Of a stretch of 64,000 nt of DNA, positions 10,703-23,598 are shown piece by piece. The stretch is from Isoetes taiwanensis. Its lineage: Eukaryota; Streptophyta; Lycopodiopsida; Isoetales; Isoetaceae. A model generated the notes under the pieces. It saw only the letters and a program-made list of their open reading frames with translations. It was not told where the DNA came from and did no database searches. Within the stretch, counting starts at the first letter, position 1. The number at the start of each line of letters is the position of its first letter. Both the position numbers and the translations under genes were made by a program. The stretch lies in contig JAJEKV010000016.1 of assembly GCA_021234155.1 (NCBI GenBank), positions 21,519,863 to 21,583,862 on the forward strand, given 5' to 3'.

Positions 10703-12900
10703 ATGACAAATATATACTCGGCGGGAAAGTCTGTGAAGCAATTTTTGAACAGCATACCTAAGGAAAAAATGGACGAATATATAAAGAAAATGTTGTGCTT
10801 AAGGTGTTTTCAACCAGGACATCGTACTCAAGAGTGTCCTTTTGTCATGCAAGCAGCTATGGCAGATCTTGAAGGATGGGATTCCCCAACAGACATTGAC
10901 GTCGACGAGGAGGAGGCCCAAGATTTCATCGAAGGTGAGTGTAGGATTTGTGCAGTCATAGAAATCGAAAATGTGGAGAGTCAGTCCACTGTCATTTCAG
11001 CATAGGGCATTATAGATGATAAAACTTATCGAGTCCTAAAAGACGCAGGAAGCTCCCACAACTTCGCATCTCCTAGAATGGCAGCGCTACTCAAAACAAA
11101 GATCCTCAAGTCAAAGCCCAGACCAGTGGGCAAGTGGAGCAATACGCCATACAAAAGGAAAAAGATTGAACTTTGATATAACATTGAGCGGGGCAAATTT
11201 GAACATGGGGGCTGAAGTCATGGATATTGCAAAATATGATCTCATAGTCGGCATGGAATTCTTAAAGCCAACTAAAGCAGTGATTGATTGTGATAAACAC
11301 GAGATATCAATCATGGCACCTAATGGCAAACGTTTTTTGGTCAAAGGTAAGAAAATTGCCTCAATAATGCAATGCATATCATTAAAGCAATTGTGCATCT
11401 CCAAGGATGAGGTTGATTATATCCTTAGGCTAGAAGCCATAGACCCAAACGAAAAGAATAAGAAGGAGGATGCAAATTTGAAACAATTACCTAGGGCAAT
11501 TGCCAAGTTAATTAAAGAATTTCATGACCTATTTTCGGATGAAATCCATGAATTACCGCCTTATAGAGGTGTCGAATGTGAAATCACTCTTGCACCAGAT
11601 GCAAAACCAATTAGCAAGGCCCCCTATAGGATGAGCACACCTGAGCTAGATGAGCTCAAGAAGCAACTGCAAGAATTATTAGAGCTTGGGTTCATTAGGT
11701 CAAGTGTATCACATTTTGGTGCACCCATCCTCTTCGTCAAGAAGAAGGACAGTTTTCTACGGATGTGCATTGACTATCGTCAGCTCAACAAGCAAACGAT
11801 AAAGAACAAATATGCATTGCCAAGAGCGGATGACTAATGGACCAGCTCCAAGGAGCAAAGCTCTTTTCAAAGATTGATTTAAGGTCTGGTTACCATCAAA
11901 TAAGAATCAAGGAGGAGGATATCCATAAGACCGCCTTCAGAATGCGGTACGGGCATTATGAGTTCACAGTCATGCCTGTTGGTCTTTCAAGTGCTCCAGC
12001 AACATTTATGCGCCTGATGAATGTCATCTTCAGGGACTTTCCAGATGAATTTATCATCATATTTTTCGATGACATTCTAATTTATAGCAAGTCTATGGAA
12101 GAACATGTCGTACATTTGAGGAGGGTATTAGAAAAGCTAAGACGACATCGTTTGTACGCTAAACTTTCCAAATGTCACTTTGCAACAAGTAGAGTGGAAT
12201 ATTTAGTGCATGTGGTCACAGCAGAGGGAATCTCAACGGACCCCGTAAAAATAGAAGCCATAGTGGATTGGCCAGCACCAAAGAATGTCTCAGAAGTAAG
12301 AAGTTTTCTCGGTTTAGCAGGTTATTACTGCAAATTTGTAAAGGACTTCGCTAAGTGGGCATCCCCTTTGTCGGACCTTACTAAGAATAAAAAAGGTAAA
12401 AGATTGAGGGGCACATTGGCTAGAGAATGTTCAAGCTTCATTCCAAAAGCTCAAAGAAGCCTTAACAACAGCACCAGTGCTCACCCTACCAGATCCAAAC
12501 AAGGACAAGCTAGTAGCAACTGATGCAAGTAATCTAGCAACAGGTGGAGTTCTCATGCAAGAAGGAAGAGTGCTAGCCTACGATTCTAAGAAGATGAATG
12601 ACGCTGAACAGCGTTATCCAACCCATGATCAAGAACTTTTAGCTGTTGTAAGCTCTTCGTGTTTGGAGGCATTATTTGTTTGGTAGGAAATTTTAATTAG
12701 ATACTGATCACCAGAGCCTCCAATACATTTTCACACGACCACTCCTCAATTTGAGGCAAAGATACTGGATGGAATTCCTTGAATAGTATGACTTAGAGAG
12801 AGTCTATAAGCCAGGCAAATTAAATGTGGTTGCCGACGCACTCTCTCGCCGACCATTGGAAAATCAAGTGCATTGCAATGCCATCTCCACTTTGTCCAGT
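10703..12900 (+). pseudogene. Chromovirus gag end, protease, RT and RNase H, broken
   Basis: The gag C terminus has one CCHC knuckle ([14 protein letters not shown]). Protease follows with DAG in place of DSG/DTG ([10 protein letters not shown], about 11,045). RT runs from about 11,560 to 12,400 with [12 protein letters not shown] (motif A) and FFDDILIYS (catalytic DD). RNase H begins at about 12,500 ([15 protein letters not shown]) and carries the YPTHDQELLAVV segment. The pieces are split by stops (11,003, 11,835, 12,521, 12,684) and frame changes. The order is canonical for Ty3/gypsy. Confidence 0.85.
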
Positions 12901-14340
12901 GAATTCGGAAAAAAAGATTGAAGAGGTCTTGCCTTCAAGCAAGGAATTCAAGGAAGTATGGGCTAGTCTTTGCAAAGAAGCAAGGACAGATAAAGAAAGA
13001 TATAAAAAGGAAGGTAACCTTACAAAATTTGCGTCCCAGAGGCATGGGGAGTAAGGAAGTTAATTCTTCATGATACTCATAATAGCCCAATAGCCGGCCA
13101 CGCGGGGTTCATGAAAACGTACTTCAAGATAAGGAGTAGTTACTTCTGGCCAGGCATGAAAAGGGACATCACCAACTATATTCGGCAGTGTCAATTGTGC
13201 CAGCAAACAAAGGCGGAGCAACTCCGAATTCCAGGAACCTTAGAACCCTTGGTAGTGCCAAATGCTAAATGGGAGGTTGTGAGCATGGATTTTATAACCG
13301 GACTCCCAAGAACACCAAGAGATCATGATGCCTTAATGGTCGTGGTCGACAAACTATAAAAAAATGGCTCACTTTTTGCCATGTCGAACCACCGATACAG
13401 CTTTGGATACCACCTTGCTTTTTGCAAAGGAGATATTTAGATTGCATAGGATGTCAAGGGAAATTATCTCTGATAGAGATCCTAAGTTCATAAGTGCCTT
13501 GTGGAAGGATTTTTTCAACACGATCCAGACAAAGTTGTCCATGAGTACAGCATATCATCCCCAAACCGATGGGCAAACGAAACGGACCAATCGAATATTA
13601 GAAGACATGTTGAGGAACTACGCTAAAATGGGGTGACTATATTTACTTGGTAGAGTTTGCATATAATAGTACCAAGCAGGAATCCTCACAAATGTCCCCC
13701 TTCATGATAAATTATGGCTATCAATGTCTAACACCAGACACGTGGCATAACCCAGTGTCCAAGGTTGACGTTTCTCAACAAATGTTGACTGATATGCAGC
13801 AATTAGTCGATGAAGTTCAAGGTTATTTATTGGCAGCAAGAAGTCGACAAAAGAGCATAGCCGACAAGCATAGAACCGAAAGAGAATTCCAAGTAGGGGA
13901 TAATGTTTGGCTTAAGATAGAAGTTAAACAAGCAAAGCTCAGAAATCGGCAATTGCAAGAAGCTTGCTCCAAGGTGGGCGGGACCATTCAAAATTGTTCA
14001 GAGAATAGGTAACCAATCCTATAAATTGGATCTCCCCACTTACTTGAAGGTTCATAAAGTCTTCCATGTAAGCCTTTTGAAAAAACATACTCCCAATCCA
14101 GAGGAGATATTGGAGACTCCAACTTTGTTGGAAATGACCGAAGAACAACTTGAGATCATCCCATAAGCTCTTCTTGACAAGGCATATAAGAAAACAAGGA
14201 GATCTCAGTTCCTCCAATATTTGGTCAAGCGGAGATACTTGCCAGTGGAAGATGCGACATGGGAACTTAAATCTGACCTTGAGAAGCAGTACCCACAGTT
14301 TATGGAGCAATGCAAAGGCCAGCTCGCCACGGACATCGTC
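12824..14340 (+). pseudogene. Chromovirus integrase with C-terminal chromodomain, broken
   Basis: The HHCC zinc module spans about 13,060-13,220 (HDTHNSPIAGHAGF ... CQLCQQTKAEQ). The core has D in SMDFITGLP and D in SDRDPKF, but the third catalytic residue is lysine in QTDGQTKRTNR, where the sister copy at 44.5 kb has glutamate. A chromodomain follows at about 14,160-14,310 (SQFLQYLVKRRYLP then EDATWE), which identifies the lineage as a chromovirus. Stops and frame changes occur at 13,052, 13,357, 13,634 and 14,010. Both the breaks and the catalytic substitution make it inactive. Confidence 0.85.
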
Positions 14341-15117
14341 AGCAATGATTCGGCAAAGTGAGCGCAGGCATTCAGTAGCGGCTCGACCTTGATGGGTCAA
14401 AGAGTCCACGCAATCACCTTTGCGTAGCCAAGACACATGTAGGTTAAGCATGCAATCATAGGCGACGATGGGATCACCTTTAATGTTCCCTACACTATGA
14501 TGTCATCCTTATAAGTAATGAGGCATGCATAAGTCCTAGAACTGACATGGATAGGTGCATAATAGGGAACCACCTATAGTCTATGGCTATTAAGGAGGAT
14601 AAGCCACCTCCTATGCCAAGGGTGGCAAAAGGTGTAGGCATTAGATGTGCATTCATCTTAGGCATGATAGGACGCATCTCCACGGCCACTATGGGGGAAG
14701 CATCCTCCCCCTATGCCAGAGAAATGTTGCATTCATGTAGGTTAAATTAAAAATAAAAGGGGGTGGACCCTTAGAAAACCACAAATTACAAATTTAACTA
14801 ATGTGATGTGCTCTTGCAGGTCAATAGAGGAGAGGGGATTGTCAAGAGGGAGCACATCATCCAAAAGCAGGAGTTATAACATTTCATTAAGTTATAAAAC
14901 TCTATGAATGTTACAATTTATCATAATAAATAAAATTAAATAAATAAATTGTTGGAGCTATATAATTTTATCAGAAAGAGATTATAACTTCACGATTATA
15001 TTGATGTAATTAACATTAATAGTTCATAACTGTAATAAAATTGAAGTGTTATGGTGCATATGTATTGTGATATGTAATGCAGGTTCACCTTATGTAATGC
15101 TGAGGACAGCATTAACC
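14341..15117 (+). other. 3' noncoding region of plus-strand chromovirus
   Basis: This region lies between chromodomain and polypurine tract and is AT-rich, with no open frame of note. Its segment around 14,810-14,870 (GCAGGTCAATAGAG) and its end (GCAGGTT ... ATGCTGAGGACAGCAT) are recognisably shared with the 3' region of the minus-strand chromovirus (around 43,270 and 25,090-25,140). Confidence 0.6.
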
Positions 15118-15131
15118 CAAGGGGGGGACAA
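15118..15131 (+). other. Polypurine tract of plus-strand chromovirus
   Basis: A purine run centred on AAGGGGGGGACAA sits immediately upstream of the LTR start TGTGACG. That is the position expected for the plus-strand DNA synthesis primer. Confidence 0.8.
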
Positions 15132-16685
15132 TGTGACGTTCCCCTAAAATATATGACATAAGCACGTATATTTTACGGCCACGTCACCATACAATTCTAC
15201 ATCAATAGACTTGTATATGACCAATGTGGGGGAAATGACTAAGTTATCTATAACTTAGCCAACCTAAGGTAAGAAGCCATTTCCACATGGCCTCACCTTA
15301 TAGGCATACCGCCACATAGACGCACATATAGGAGCCAAGTGGCATTCATGTAAACCCTAACATATAAAAGGCTAAACCCTAAACCCTAGCCACTTTTGGC
15401 TCCACCAACCTCAGACCCACCAGTTCGCGATCAGAGCTCCGACTCGAAGACCATCTTCGACAGCCTGGGTTGCAGCAGCAGTTGCCAGAGATGGAGAACC
15501 AGGGAATTAGCTGTAGCGCGTCAGGGGCAGGTATTTCGAATAGATTCCAGTATTGCAGTAGAGCCATTTTAGAACCTATTGTTCTAAACATGAACCCTAA
15601 TCAATGAACCCTAACTATAGGTTAGATGTATGTGATTAGGATTAGTTGTTATTCTCTTTTATTATCAAGATTATGTTGATATGATGTCGGTTGATCTCAT
15701 ATTTGCACCTCTCGTGTATTGGGAAGGGGGGTAGAGACCTAGTAGCCACTAGTAGATGATGCTCCTAGTTTAGACCCACTAGTTCCCATTATTATGCGGT
15801 CTGTGCATAGAGCCCACCTGGCTACGGAGTCTATGGAGTGACTGAGCACCACATAACGGGGTCAGTGGCAAAGTGGAGGGAGGTCCCTGCTGAGCGCGGC
15901 TACTGGGGACCCATAGCGGGCTAGGCTCATAGTCGGTCACTTCGTGTGGGCCTTGTATGGGTCCGACACTTCCTGGGTCAATGGTGTCGCCCTAACTCTC
16001 AAGAGCACAGGTGTCGGCCTGGCTCTTGTTTTGGGGAGTTCAGTTGGGTATGGACGTGTGTCACCACGATCCTCTAGCCGCCCATGGAACCACTGCACTC
16101 TGGGAAGGGGAGATGCAACCCTTCCTACCTCATCGGACTGGGGAGATGCAACCCGGAGTAGTCTCGTTGGGTGATACCATGGGATTACGTCTCCGGCAGG
16201 TTACAGTCACGTCAGAGCCTGATTTAGCCTATATGCAAAGTATGCACAGGAGGGGCAGATGGAGTGGTCAACCCTAGCCATTGTCTATTGCCAGCCCAAG
16301 TCATTGCCATAACTCGGTCTGTTCTATCTGGAGGCCCCCAGCCGTCAGTCGACTCCCCCTTGGGTCTGAGCCCTGGGTAGGAGCCTCTATTTGATGTATT
16401 TGATGCATTCAGTGTATTGTTGTATTTGGTGATATGGTTATATATATTATCACTACCCTTCGAGAATGTTGTTATTGTTGCTAGTGCTTATGTTCTATAT
16501 TTTGCTTCTGTTGACATAGGGACCCCATAGAGGACGGGACGGAATGACACCTCTGTGTCCTCTACTCGATTGTCTGGACTCCAGACGCGAGTTAGACAGA
16601 GGGCCCATACGACGGGTGCCGTTGGATGGGGAAGGTCCTTCGATGTATACGGCGGGCTGCCGTATATGGCGCAAGGAGCGTCACA
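15132..16685 (+). repeat. 3' LTR of plus-strand chromovirus, 1,554 bp
   Basis: It starts TGTGACGTTCCCC and ends GGAGCGTCACA, so the inverted termini are TGTGACG/CGTCACA. A TATA-like ATATAAAAGG lies at about 15,361, amid CCCTAA-rich sequence (AAACCCTAAACCCTAGCC). Internal blocks such as GGGGGGTAGAGAC and TAGTAGATGATGCTC are shared with the LTRs of the 23.6-59.5 kb element, which shows family relationship. Confidence 0.85.
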
Positions 16686-18480
16686 TTATCCTGCTCAAAT
16701 TGACACTTTTCTAGCTTGGCATAAAGCCCATGTTCCGGCAACTTCTGAAGGACCTTCCGAACATGTTCTTCATACTCCACCAAAGTCTTCGAATAAACCA
16801 GAATATCATCCAAATAGATGATCACAAAGAGATCCAAAAACTCCCAAAAAACATCGTTAGCCATGTGTGATTGGTAAGGCCGAAAGGCATGATGGTATAC
16901 TCAAAATGATCATACTAAGTTCGAAAGGCTGTCTTCCACTCATCAGCTTCCCTGCTCCAGATAAGATTATAGGCACCTAATTTTTGTAAAGTATCGTGCA
17001 TCTTGTAATCGCTCAAGTAACTTTGGAATCAGAGGGAGAGGATACTGTTTATGGACAATGATCTTGTTGAGGCCGCGATAATCCACAACCACTAGCAAAG
17101 AACCATCCTTCCTGGAATCAAAGAAGATAGCAACCCCTACAGGTGACTGAGAATGTCGGATAAATCCACTCTCAATATTCTCCTCGATATAGATCCACAA
17201 AGTCTCCAATTTTATTGGCGGCAAGCTATAGATAGGGCCATATGGTGGGGTTGTCATAGGGACAATGTTCCGGAAGCTTACTGGCTTTGATCTTATCAAA
17301 AACATCGCCAAAATCCTTGTACTTATCAGGAAGGACAGGAGCAGACATTACTGAAGCAGAGCTAGTTGAAGAATGAACTTGGATTGCAAATGCTGAACTA
17401 GAATCTTGCTACCATATCTGATAAATTTGTGAAGAGAGATCTTCGAGATACGGAGTTGAGGGCGTGAAGAAGCCTCTATGGAAGCAGAAGCAGGAGCAGG
17501 AGCAACTGGAGAAGGAACTAGGGCAGGAACTAGAGCTGGGACATCATCTCGACCACGGTCAGAATCTGAGACTTGCACCACAATCAAGTTGTGCCAATGC
17601 TTTCAACCTCCCAACACCTGATTCCAATGATATAGAGATAAGAAATTCCTTGGTGATCTTATCTGATGGGATAAACCTGTCATAAAGCATGCAATGAGTT
17701 TGAGAAATGGCGGCCAGCCGACGAGAGACTCCTATTGCTCTGACCAACTCCTAGAGTTTTTCGACTGATTTGGGAGCTTCAAAGAGCATCCACGAGCAAT
17801 ATGACCAGCTTCTCTACAGTAGAGGCAAAGATTAGTCTCTCCCTAACGCTGCTTCTTGATAGTAATCAAGGGCCCTCAGACTGCCCGATCAATCTGTATA
17901 GGCTCGGGCCCCGACGTGCTATCTAGAGATGAAACCGGGGTAGGCGTAGCAATAGGTGCTTGTCAGATTGGAAAGACATGATTACGTCTCACTTGCCTAT
18001 GTTTGATGAGCCGATTATCACAATGGACTGAATATATCTTTGACATCCTTACGTAAGCCCCTTCGAAAGCAATCTCGAAGTGTAACATCATCTCAGGTTG
18101 TATCTACAGTAATTTGGCAAAATTTTGATGCATATACTGATGTTGGACGAGAGCATTGTTTGAGATTGCAGAGTTTTGTGACTGTGGTGCGCTGACGATC
18201 AGTGTCTCCAAAGCATGCCTCGAGCTCTGCAGTGAAGGTAGCAAAATCATGCAATTCTGGGGCTCCTTTCTCCAATAAAGGATCAAACCAACTTAGAGAT
18301 GACTCTATGAAGAGGAAGCCAATCAACCTAACTTGTTTCTGGGGCATAAGATATCTATGAGGATAGAGTTGGATCACAAGCTTGATCTGATTCGGAAAAC
18401 CGCAAAGCTTGGACCGGGTGCTGTCAAACTTCTTAGGCAAGCTAATTTTAGGTTGATGGCCTCAATCCAGAGCTAGAAAC
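16686..18480 (-). pseudogene. Third Ty3/gypsy fragment: gag, protease-linker and RT remnants
   Basis: On the minus strand, 18,440-18,093 is a retrotransposon gag domain (GFPNQIKLVIQLYPHRYL ... ELEACFGDTDRQRT). A degraded zinc-knuckle and linker region follows around 17,850-17,350. RT pieces come next: VDYRGLNKIIVHKQYPLPLI at about 17,100-17,040, and [12 protein letters not shown] at about 16,820-16,785. The RT is cut at 16,685 by the end of a plus-strand LTR, after the residues EKCQFEQDN. It is a different lineage from the chromoviruses in this window (its RT has YLDD rather than FFDD). The 3' half of its pol is not seen anywhere in the window. Confidence 0.75.
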
Positions 18481-20570
18481 AGATTCATGTGAAGCAACCC
18501 GTTTTCTGAGCTCCTTATTATATGACTGCAACCGCTGGCATACTTGAGCAAGCTGTTGGATCTGCTATAATAAGGATGAAATCTCCTCCATAGAGATAAT
18601 AACCACCAAATATGGATAAGGGAATGCTTAGAATTAGAGCAGGTAAGAACCGGTAAGGGATTTCAATTCAAACTGTCATGAAACCTACATGAAAACAAGG
18701 AAAATACTTAGAAGATACACAAAAAATACGGAGGAAATATGCCAAGGTCGGGAAGAATCTAATATATGAACAAGAATCGAGTACAATAGCTCGAAGGCAA
18801 GCAGGACACAAGATACATGCCTAGAAGTCTAAAGACTGGCGTTGAACAGGAATGCTTTGACAAGAAGGAGGTGCCTCCTGGCCAACGGTCATGATTGTGC
18901 CACTCCAATGGATGAGATCATGCCAAGTGTCACGCATGCATGTAGGTTCTAAAATATTCTAGAAATCCTGAAAACAGCTCCACATATGAGGAAGACATGA
19001 GGGAATTTTAACAAGAATTGCTAGCGCACTTGGCAAAAGTGTGTGAGGTTGCAAGTCCAAATCCTGTCTTGTGCAACTATCCTTTTGCATCCGTGTGATG
19101 ACCATCTTTTGTATATACGAGTTTAATGTTCGTACGATATAAATATCCGTATGGTCGTCACACTCACTTATGTTCTTTATGTTTTGCAAGACGGTCTTGT
19201 TGTTTCCCAACCTTAGTTTGTAAGGTGGGTTTCTCTTCTATTGAGCAATATTATGTAGTCTAGGAACCATGTTTAAAACAATGGTTCTATAACACCATTC
19301 TTAGGATGGTAATGCATGCCCCGTATGCGCTATTTGTAGTTACTTTTCTTTTAAAGGTTTTAATCGGCATCCTCTTGAGCTCTTCTTGTTTTGATCTTCT
19401 CTTCTTCCATTTCTCCCACCCCTCTCCCCATGTTCATGCTCTAAGATTGGTTTCTTCTGTTTTGCGACTAGTTGCATGTTTGATGCTTTTGTTTTTTCTT
19501 TTAGTCTTTGGTTTGGAAGCGTTTTTCCATTGTTGCTCCTTGTGGTTATTATGATGCTCATGTGGTTGTTCGGATTATCTGTCTATTCATTCTCATTGTG
19601 GCATTAAGGCAGCCCCAACTAATATTTGCCCGTATCTCTTTTGGTTATCAATCCAGTTGATGGATTACTTGTTTTTGCACCTAGCCATGCGGTTATCGAA
19701 GCCTTTCCTTTTCAGGTTCTTTCATCTCCTTAGGAGGGTTGGATTATTGAACTAATGCCTAACCAGGTTTTGCTCGTGGTTATTTCGTGTTTCAACCTCT
19801 TAGCTAGTGGAGGACTTGCAATTGTGTGCACTAGTAGGTCATGATATCCCCTACTCAAGTGAGCATTTGCTTTTGGCTGTAGAGACAAGACTGTTGCTTG
19901 TGGCAGGCATGCCTCTTTTTCAAGTTACTTGATGTTTCAAAATTTGAGTATTGGGATTTTTTTTTATCCTCAGTGATTATTTAGTTTCGAGTCAGTTATT
20001 TTTCTTGTACATAATGTGTTTCAGTCATTTGTGGCACCTACTTGAAGTCATCTAATCTTGTTCTTCTAGAGCTCAATATGAACTTGATGTTATGTAGTCT
20101 AGAAGCCATCCTTAGGATGTCAACAAGAGAGTGATAAACATCTTAATAGAAAAGATTGTAATATTGGAATTAAAATATAAGAAACTTTGACAAATGGCTT
20201 TAATTGCTAACTCAACTCTAATCTAAATTTTTAACCAAAAAAAAAAAAAAGCCATTGATTGAACTATTAAATCTTGGAAAAAATTATGGACTGTGCACGT
20301 GGCAATCAAAGCAACAAGGATAGGGACATCGAGCAGGGAGCAAGGAAGAGAGAACCAATCAAGGAACTGGTGTGCGAATAGAAACCCTGATCTAACCCAC
20401 ATAACAAGAGTGGAAGCAACAAAGAAGATCAAAGAAGAAATGCAAAGCTCTTGCAAAAATAGCCTAAGCAAAGCCAAGAGTGCTCGAGAATTATGTGGAG
20501 ATGAGAACTTTGTGGATCACACTGCAGGAGTAGCCCAACTAAGAACCCACTGCACCGTCCCAGCATAATA
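18481..20570. other. No gene recognised
   Basis: This is AT-rich noncoding sequence with scattered short frames. I see no conserved protein motif, tRNA, LTR terminus or strong repeat. An A-run occurs at 20,237-20,250, just left of a LINE fragment. Confidence 0.4.
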
Positions 20571-20631
20571 GAATAGAATAGAGTAGAGTAGAGTAGAGTA
20601 GAGTAGAGTAGGATAGGATTGGATAGAATAG
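20571..20631 (-). repeat. Pentanucleotide tail of the LINE
   Basis: Degenerate tandem GAATA/GAGTA/GGATA units form the tail of the LINE in its minus-strand orientation. A matching ATTCT-type tail ends the other copy near 30,180. Confidence 0.8.
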
Positions 20632-21540
20632 GCTTTTATCATTCACGGAGACCAATCGGCCTATGGGACCCAAAAGAGAGAGCACAACAGACCTATTACT
20701 GCACAGGTTAAAAAACCCCGCCGCAAAAGTTTTTCGAGGGAAAAACCGTGGCAATAATAAGAATGATGTCAACCTGTACAAGTATACATAATGAGACAAG
20801 ATAGATTCAAGTCATCTGTGTGTCCGGGGACAGAGTTGGTCCCGCAAATCCATTACATGCTGGAGGTATAATCCCAGCATCTGCACTAAAGCCGCGTTGA
20901 GTATGAGGTATCGCGGCTAGCCAGGCTTGACCAACTTAGCATAGCGCGCTCGAATTTTATCATACACCGGACATCCCTGTAGGGTATGGCATTCATCTTC
21001 AACGGCCTCCATTTGACAGTATCTACAGAGTCTGTCTTGCCATGGTTCCATAATCCATCTCTCTGTCTCAATGTGGAGGCGGTGTGCACCTGTGCGAAAT
21101 GAGGCAATGAGTCTGCGCTTTTTCATAGGTAGATGGGTACGTAGGTAACATTGCAGGCCCTGCTCTAATGAGGGATTCATGTGGCGCTGGTAATATGCTA
21201 TATTAACTTGTTCAAGAGCGCTGGCATTCCAGAGCTTGCTGAGGAAGCAATCATCAAAGTATTATCTCAGGTTGTGGCAATTTGCCTCTATATGCACTTG
21301 CATGTACCTGCATTCTATCTGGCGAGCACTGAGCTCGCTTTTCCTTCCAACAGGCCTTGTGGCCCCATTGTGATGACATAAGCCAGGCTAGGGAGGCGAG
21401 CATCATCCGTAGTGACCACCTTCTGAAAGTTGATAATGTGCCGATCCAGAACTGCCCTTTGAAGAGTTAAGAAACTCGTCTGTTGTAGCAAGATTTGATA
21501 TGGGACCATGGACTTCACTCCCAGTGCTCGGGCCAAGAAG
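20571..21540 (-). mobile_element. LINE 3' end (minus), with C-terminal Zn finger of RT protein
   Basis: The minus-strand frame around 21,180-20,917 encodes the C-terminal part of a plant LINE ORF2. It has the pattern RTGAHRLHIETERW, then CRYCQMEAVEDECH and GCPVYDKIRARY, a CCHC-like finger typical of these proteins. Upstream minus-strand frames to about 21,540 continue the protein with frame breaks. Downstream in LINE sense is a 3' UTR with GGGTCCCATAGGCC and a hairpin-like C/G/T block. It ends in a degenerate TATTC/TACTC repeat tail (plus-strand AGAATAGAATAGAGTAGAG, 20,569-20,630). A second copy of this 3' end, in the opposite orientation, lies at 29.8-30.18 kb. Confidence 0.8.
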
Positions 21541-23593
21541 GCTTTCTATACTTGCTCCAAATCGTTCCGGCTAGCAAGGGACACCACGGGCAGCAGACCA
21601 AAAATGAGGAGCGAAGAAGAAGATCAAACATGCAAAGCCCGTATAAATGGGTTGTACAACACACAGAGCAAAGAGAAGGGACATTTTTTGCAAGAAGAAA
21701 AGAAAAGAAAAAATGATGCTGCCTTCACCGTCGGCCGCCATAGCCATCATCGGCACAATCTGTGCTTGTTGTAGAAAAGTTAGGTGCTGTGCGCTTGCCA
21801 TCCTGATTTTGAACACCCAAATCGATGCATGCTACTCTAGAAATCACAGAAAGCAGATGAAAAGCGATAAAATTGGAACTACAACGAATCAACCCTTGAG
21901 CAAGTTAGATTTTTTTTTATTTGTGCAGTGTGAACAACTGGATATTTTTCTGTTTAATGGATATTTTTCTGTTTAAAGTCTTGTTTTGAGTATGGCGGCA
22001 GAAGAAGCTATGGGGGCGAACATGTTGCTTGCTTTGGGAGTTTGAGTAGGATATCGCCCATCCAATGACTATTTTGGAGTTTCTCTGCCACAAGACATCC
22101 TCTACAATTGCGTTTGCGTTGTAGCATCTAGGATAGTTCCAGAGGTATATTTCCAGAGGTACGATTTATGATGGATCCTGTTTTTTCAAATCTTTGTTTA
22201 GAAAATCTTCTGAACCTGGCCTTTACTCATTGAGAGTATGTTTCCCCATGGCCAGCTAGCAGATAGTTGCTGCAATATCCGCCTTTTAAGGTAGAGTATA
22301 TAACCACACCATATAAATAAACGATCTGCAATATTCGCCGTCTGAGTGATGTGTTAGCCATGCTTTATGGACGGATTAGTTGGCTCTGGAAGATATAGAG
22401 TTTAAGCCATTGCATTTGCTCAAATTCAACAGGTCTTGCATTCTTTCTCTTTTTCTTGCAATGATGTCATATCTGGTAAGCGGAAAAGGGGTGCAGCTTT
22501 GCTCCATAGTAAGCAAGCTCCTCTTATTAAAAATGTTTATGCATTACTAGATATCACATCAAGCATTATTCACTTCCTTCAGTTTGATCTGCATTATATT
22601 AAAAATTCGAAGAAATATTTCTCTACTTATTGCCTTACACTTCGCAGTTCACAAAAGCATGTCATGTGGTTGTCATGTGATTATATTGTTCTAAGTTCCT
22701 TTCTTATGATTGTACACTGGGAGAGCCTTTACAGATTATCCGTCATATGCAAAATATTTAATGTTGATGCTGGCCCTTTCATGATTCATTGCAGGTGAGA
22801 GAAGCTTTATGTCTTTTGTAAGAATAAGAGGAGGAAGATTGGTGCCAATGCCTATTTCATACTGTTATTGCTGGTATTGAGCAGACAAGAACACATTGCA
22901 CTATAGATCACACAGTTCCACCCATCTTAATTGGTGATTTAACATCCACTTACATAGAGGAGACCGCCAAGTTGTTCAGGAAACAATGCATTGATTACTA
23001 ACTGTTATAATTATCTCAAGATGCTTTGCCTGGCTAAATCCTGTTCTCTATATAGACTCTTAATACGGTGTCCCTTGATCCTCCCAGTTCTACACATTCC
23101 ATCATTTCCATTCTGGAAACTTGGATCTCTAATTCAGATTTGCGATAAATGGTTCATTCCCTTTCAAAAGATTCATACGTACCATAGGAGCCAGATGCAT
23201 AACTCCCCTCAAATTAAATTCTAATAACACATGTTCTTCCCTCCCATGTCTGAAGAAGAATTAATTTCTTTTGTGATCCAGATGCAGGATTTGATGTTTA
23301 CAATGATACAGAGAGCTCGGATTGTTTTATATAATGCTAAAGGAAAGCTAGTTCCAGACAATTGTATCTACACTGTTGTACTTTGCATGTTTGGAATGGT
23401 CATTAACTATTAAGCAACATTTGAAACGGTGATCAATTATTAGGCAGTAGAAATAAGAATTCCAATTTAACCCAGCCAATTACCATACTCATTGGAAAAA
23501 TATAAAAGTGAGAAAACGACACAAACTATGGACCTTTAAGATTATTGATGGATTATTATAATTGCTTGTGAAATCATCATTGCATAGTGGTCT
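21541..23593 (+). other. Mostly unrecognised; possible decayed gene fragment
   Basis: There is no intact gene. The plus strand between about 22,430 and 23,010 shows a candidate exon after CATTGCAG (22,795) encoding pieces such as AGIEQTRTHCTIDHTVPPI and LTSTYIEETAKLFRKQC, with one or more stops upstream. A second short frame (23,231-23,413) follows. The pattern resembles exons of a degraded host gene, but I do not recognise the family. Confidence 0.3.
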
Positions 23594-23598
23594 TTTAT
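23594..23598. repeat. Target-site duplication TTTAT (left)
   Basis: TTTAT immediately precedes the LTR start at 23,599. The identical TTTAT follows the other LTR at 59,497-59,501. Five-bp duplications are standard for Ty3/gypsy integration. Confidence 0.85.

Larger units (their letters stand above)
10655..16685 (+). mobile_element. 5'-truncated plus-strand chromovirus with 3' LTR
   Basis: A Ty3/gypsy chromovirus begins abruptly inside its gag at about 10,655-10,700, directly after the stop of an unrelated Tat-like gag. It runs through gag zinc knuckle, protease, RT, RNase H, integrase, chromodomain, a noncoding 3' region, a polypurine tract and a 1,554-bp LTR. No 5' LTR or PBS is present. 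It is a relative of the large minus-strand chromovirus at 23.6-59.5 kb: gag, pol, 3' region and parts of the LTR align by eye. The 3' LTR abuts a minus-strand gypsy RT at 16,686, so the element or its LTR inserted into that gene. Confidence 0.85.

Noticed and set aside
15360-15400. Telomere-like CCCTAAA units in the plus-strand LTR
   Set aside because: Only two or three degenerate units near the TATA box; not an interstitial telomere array.
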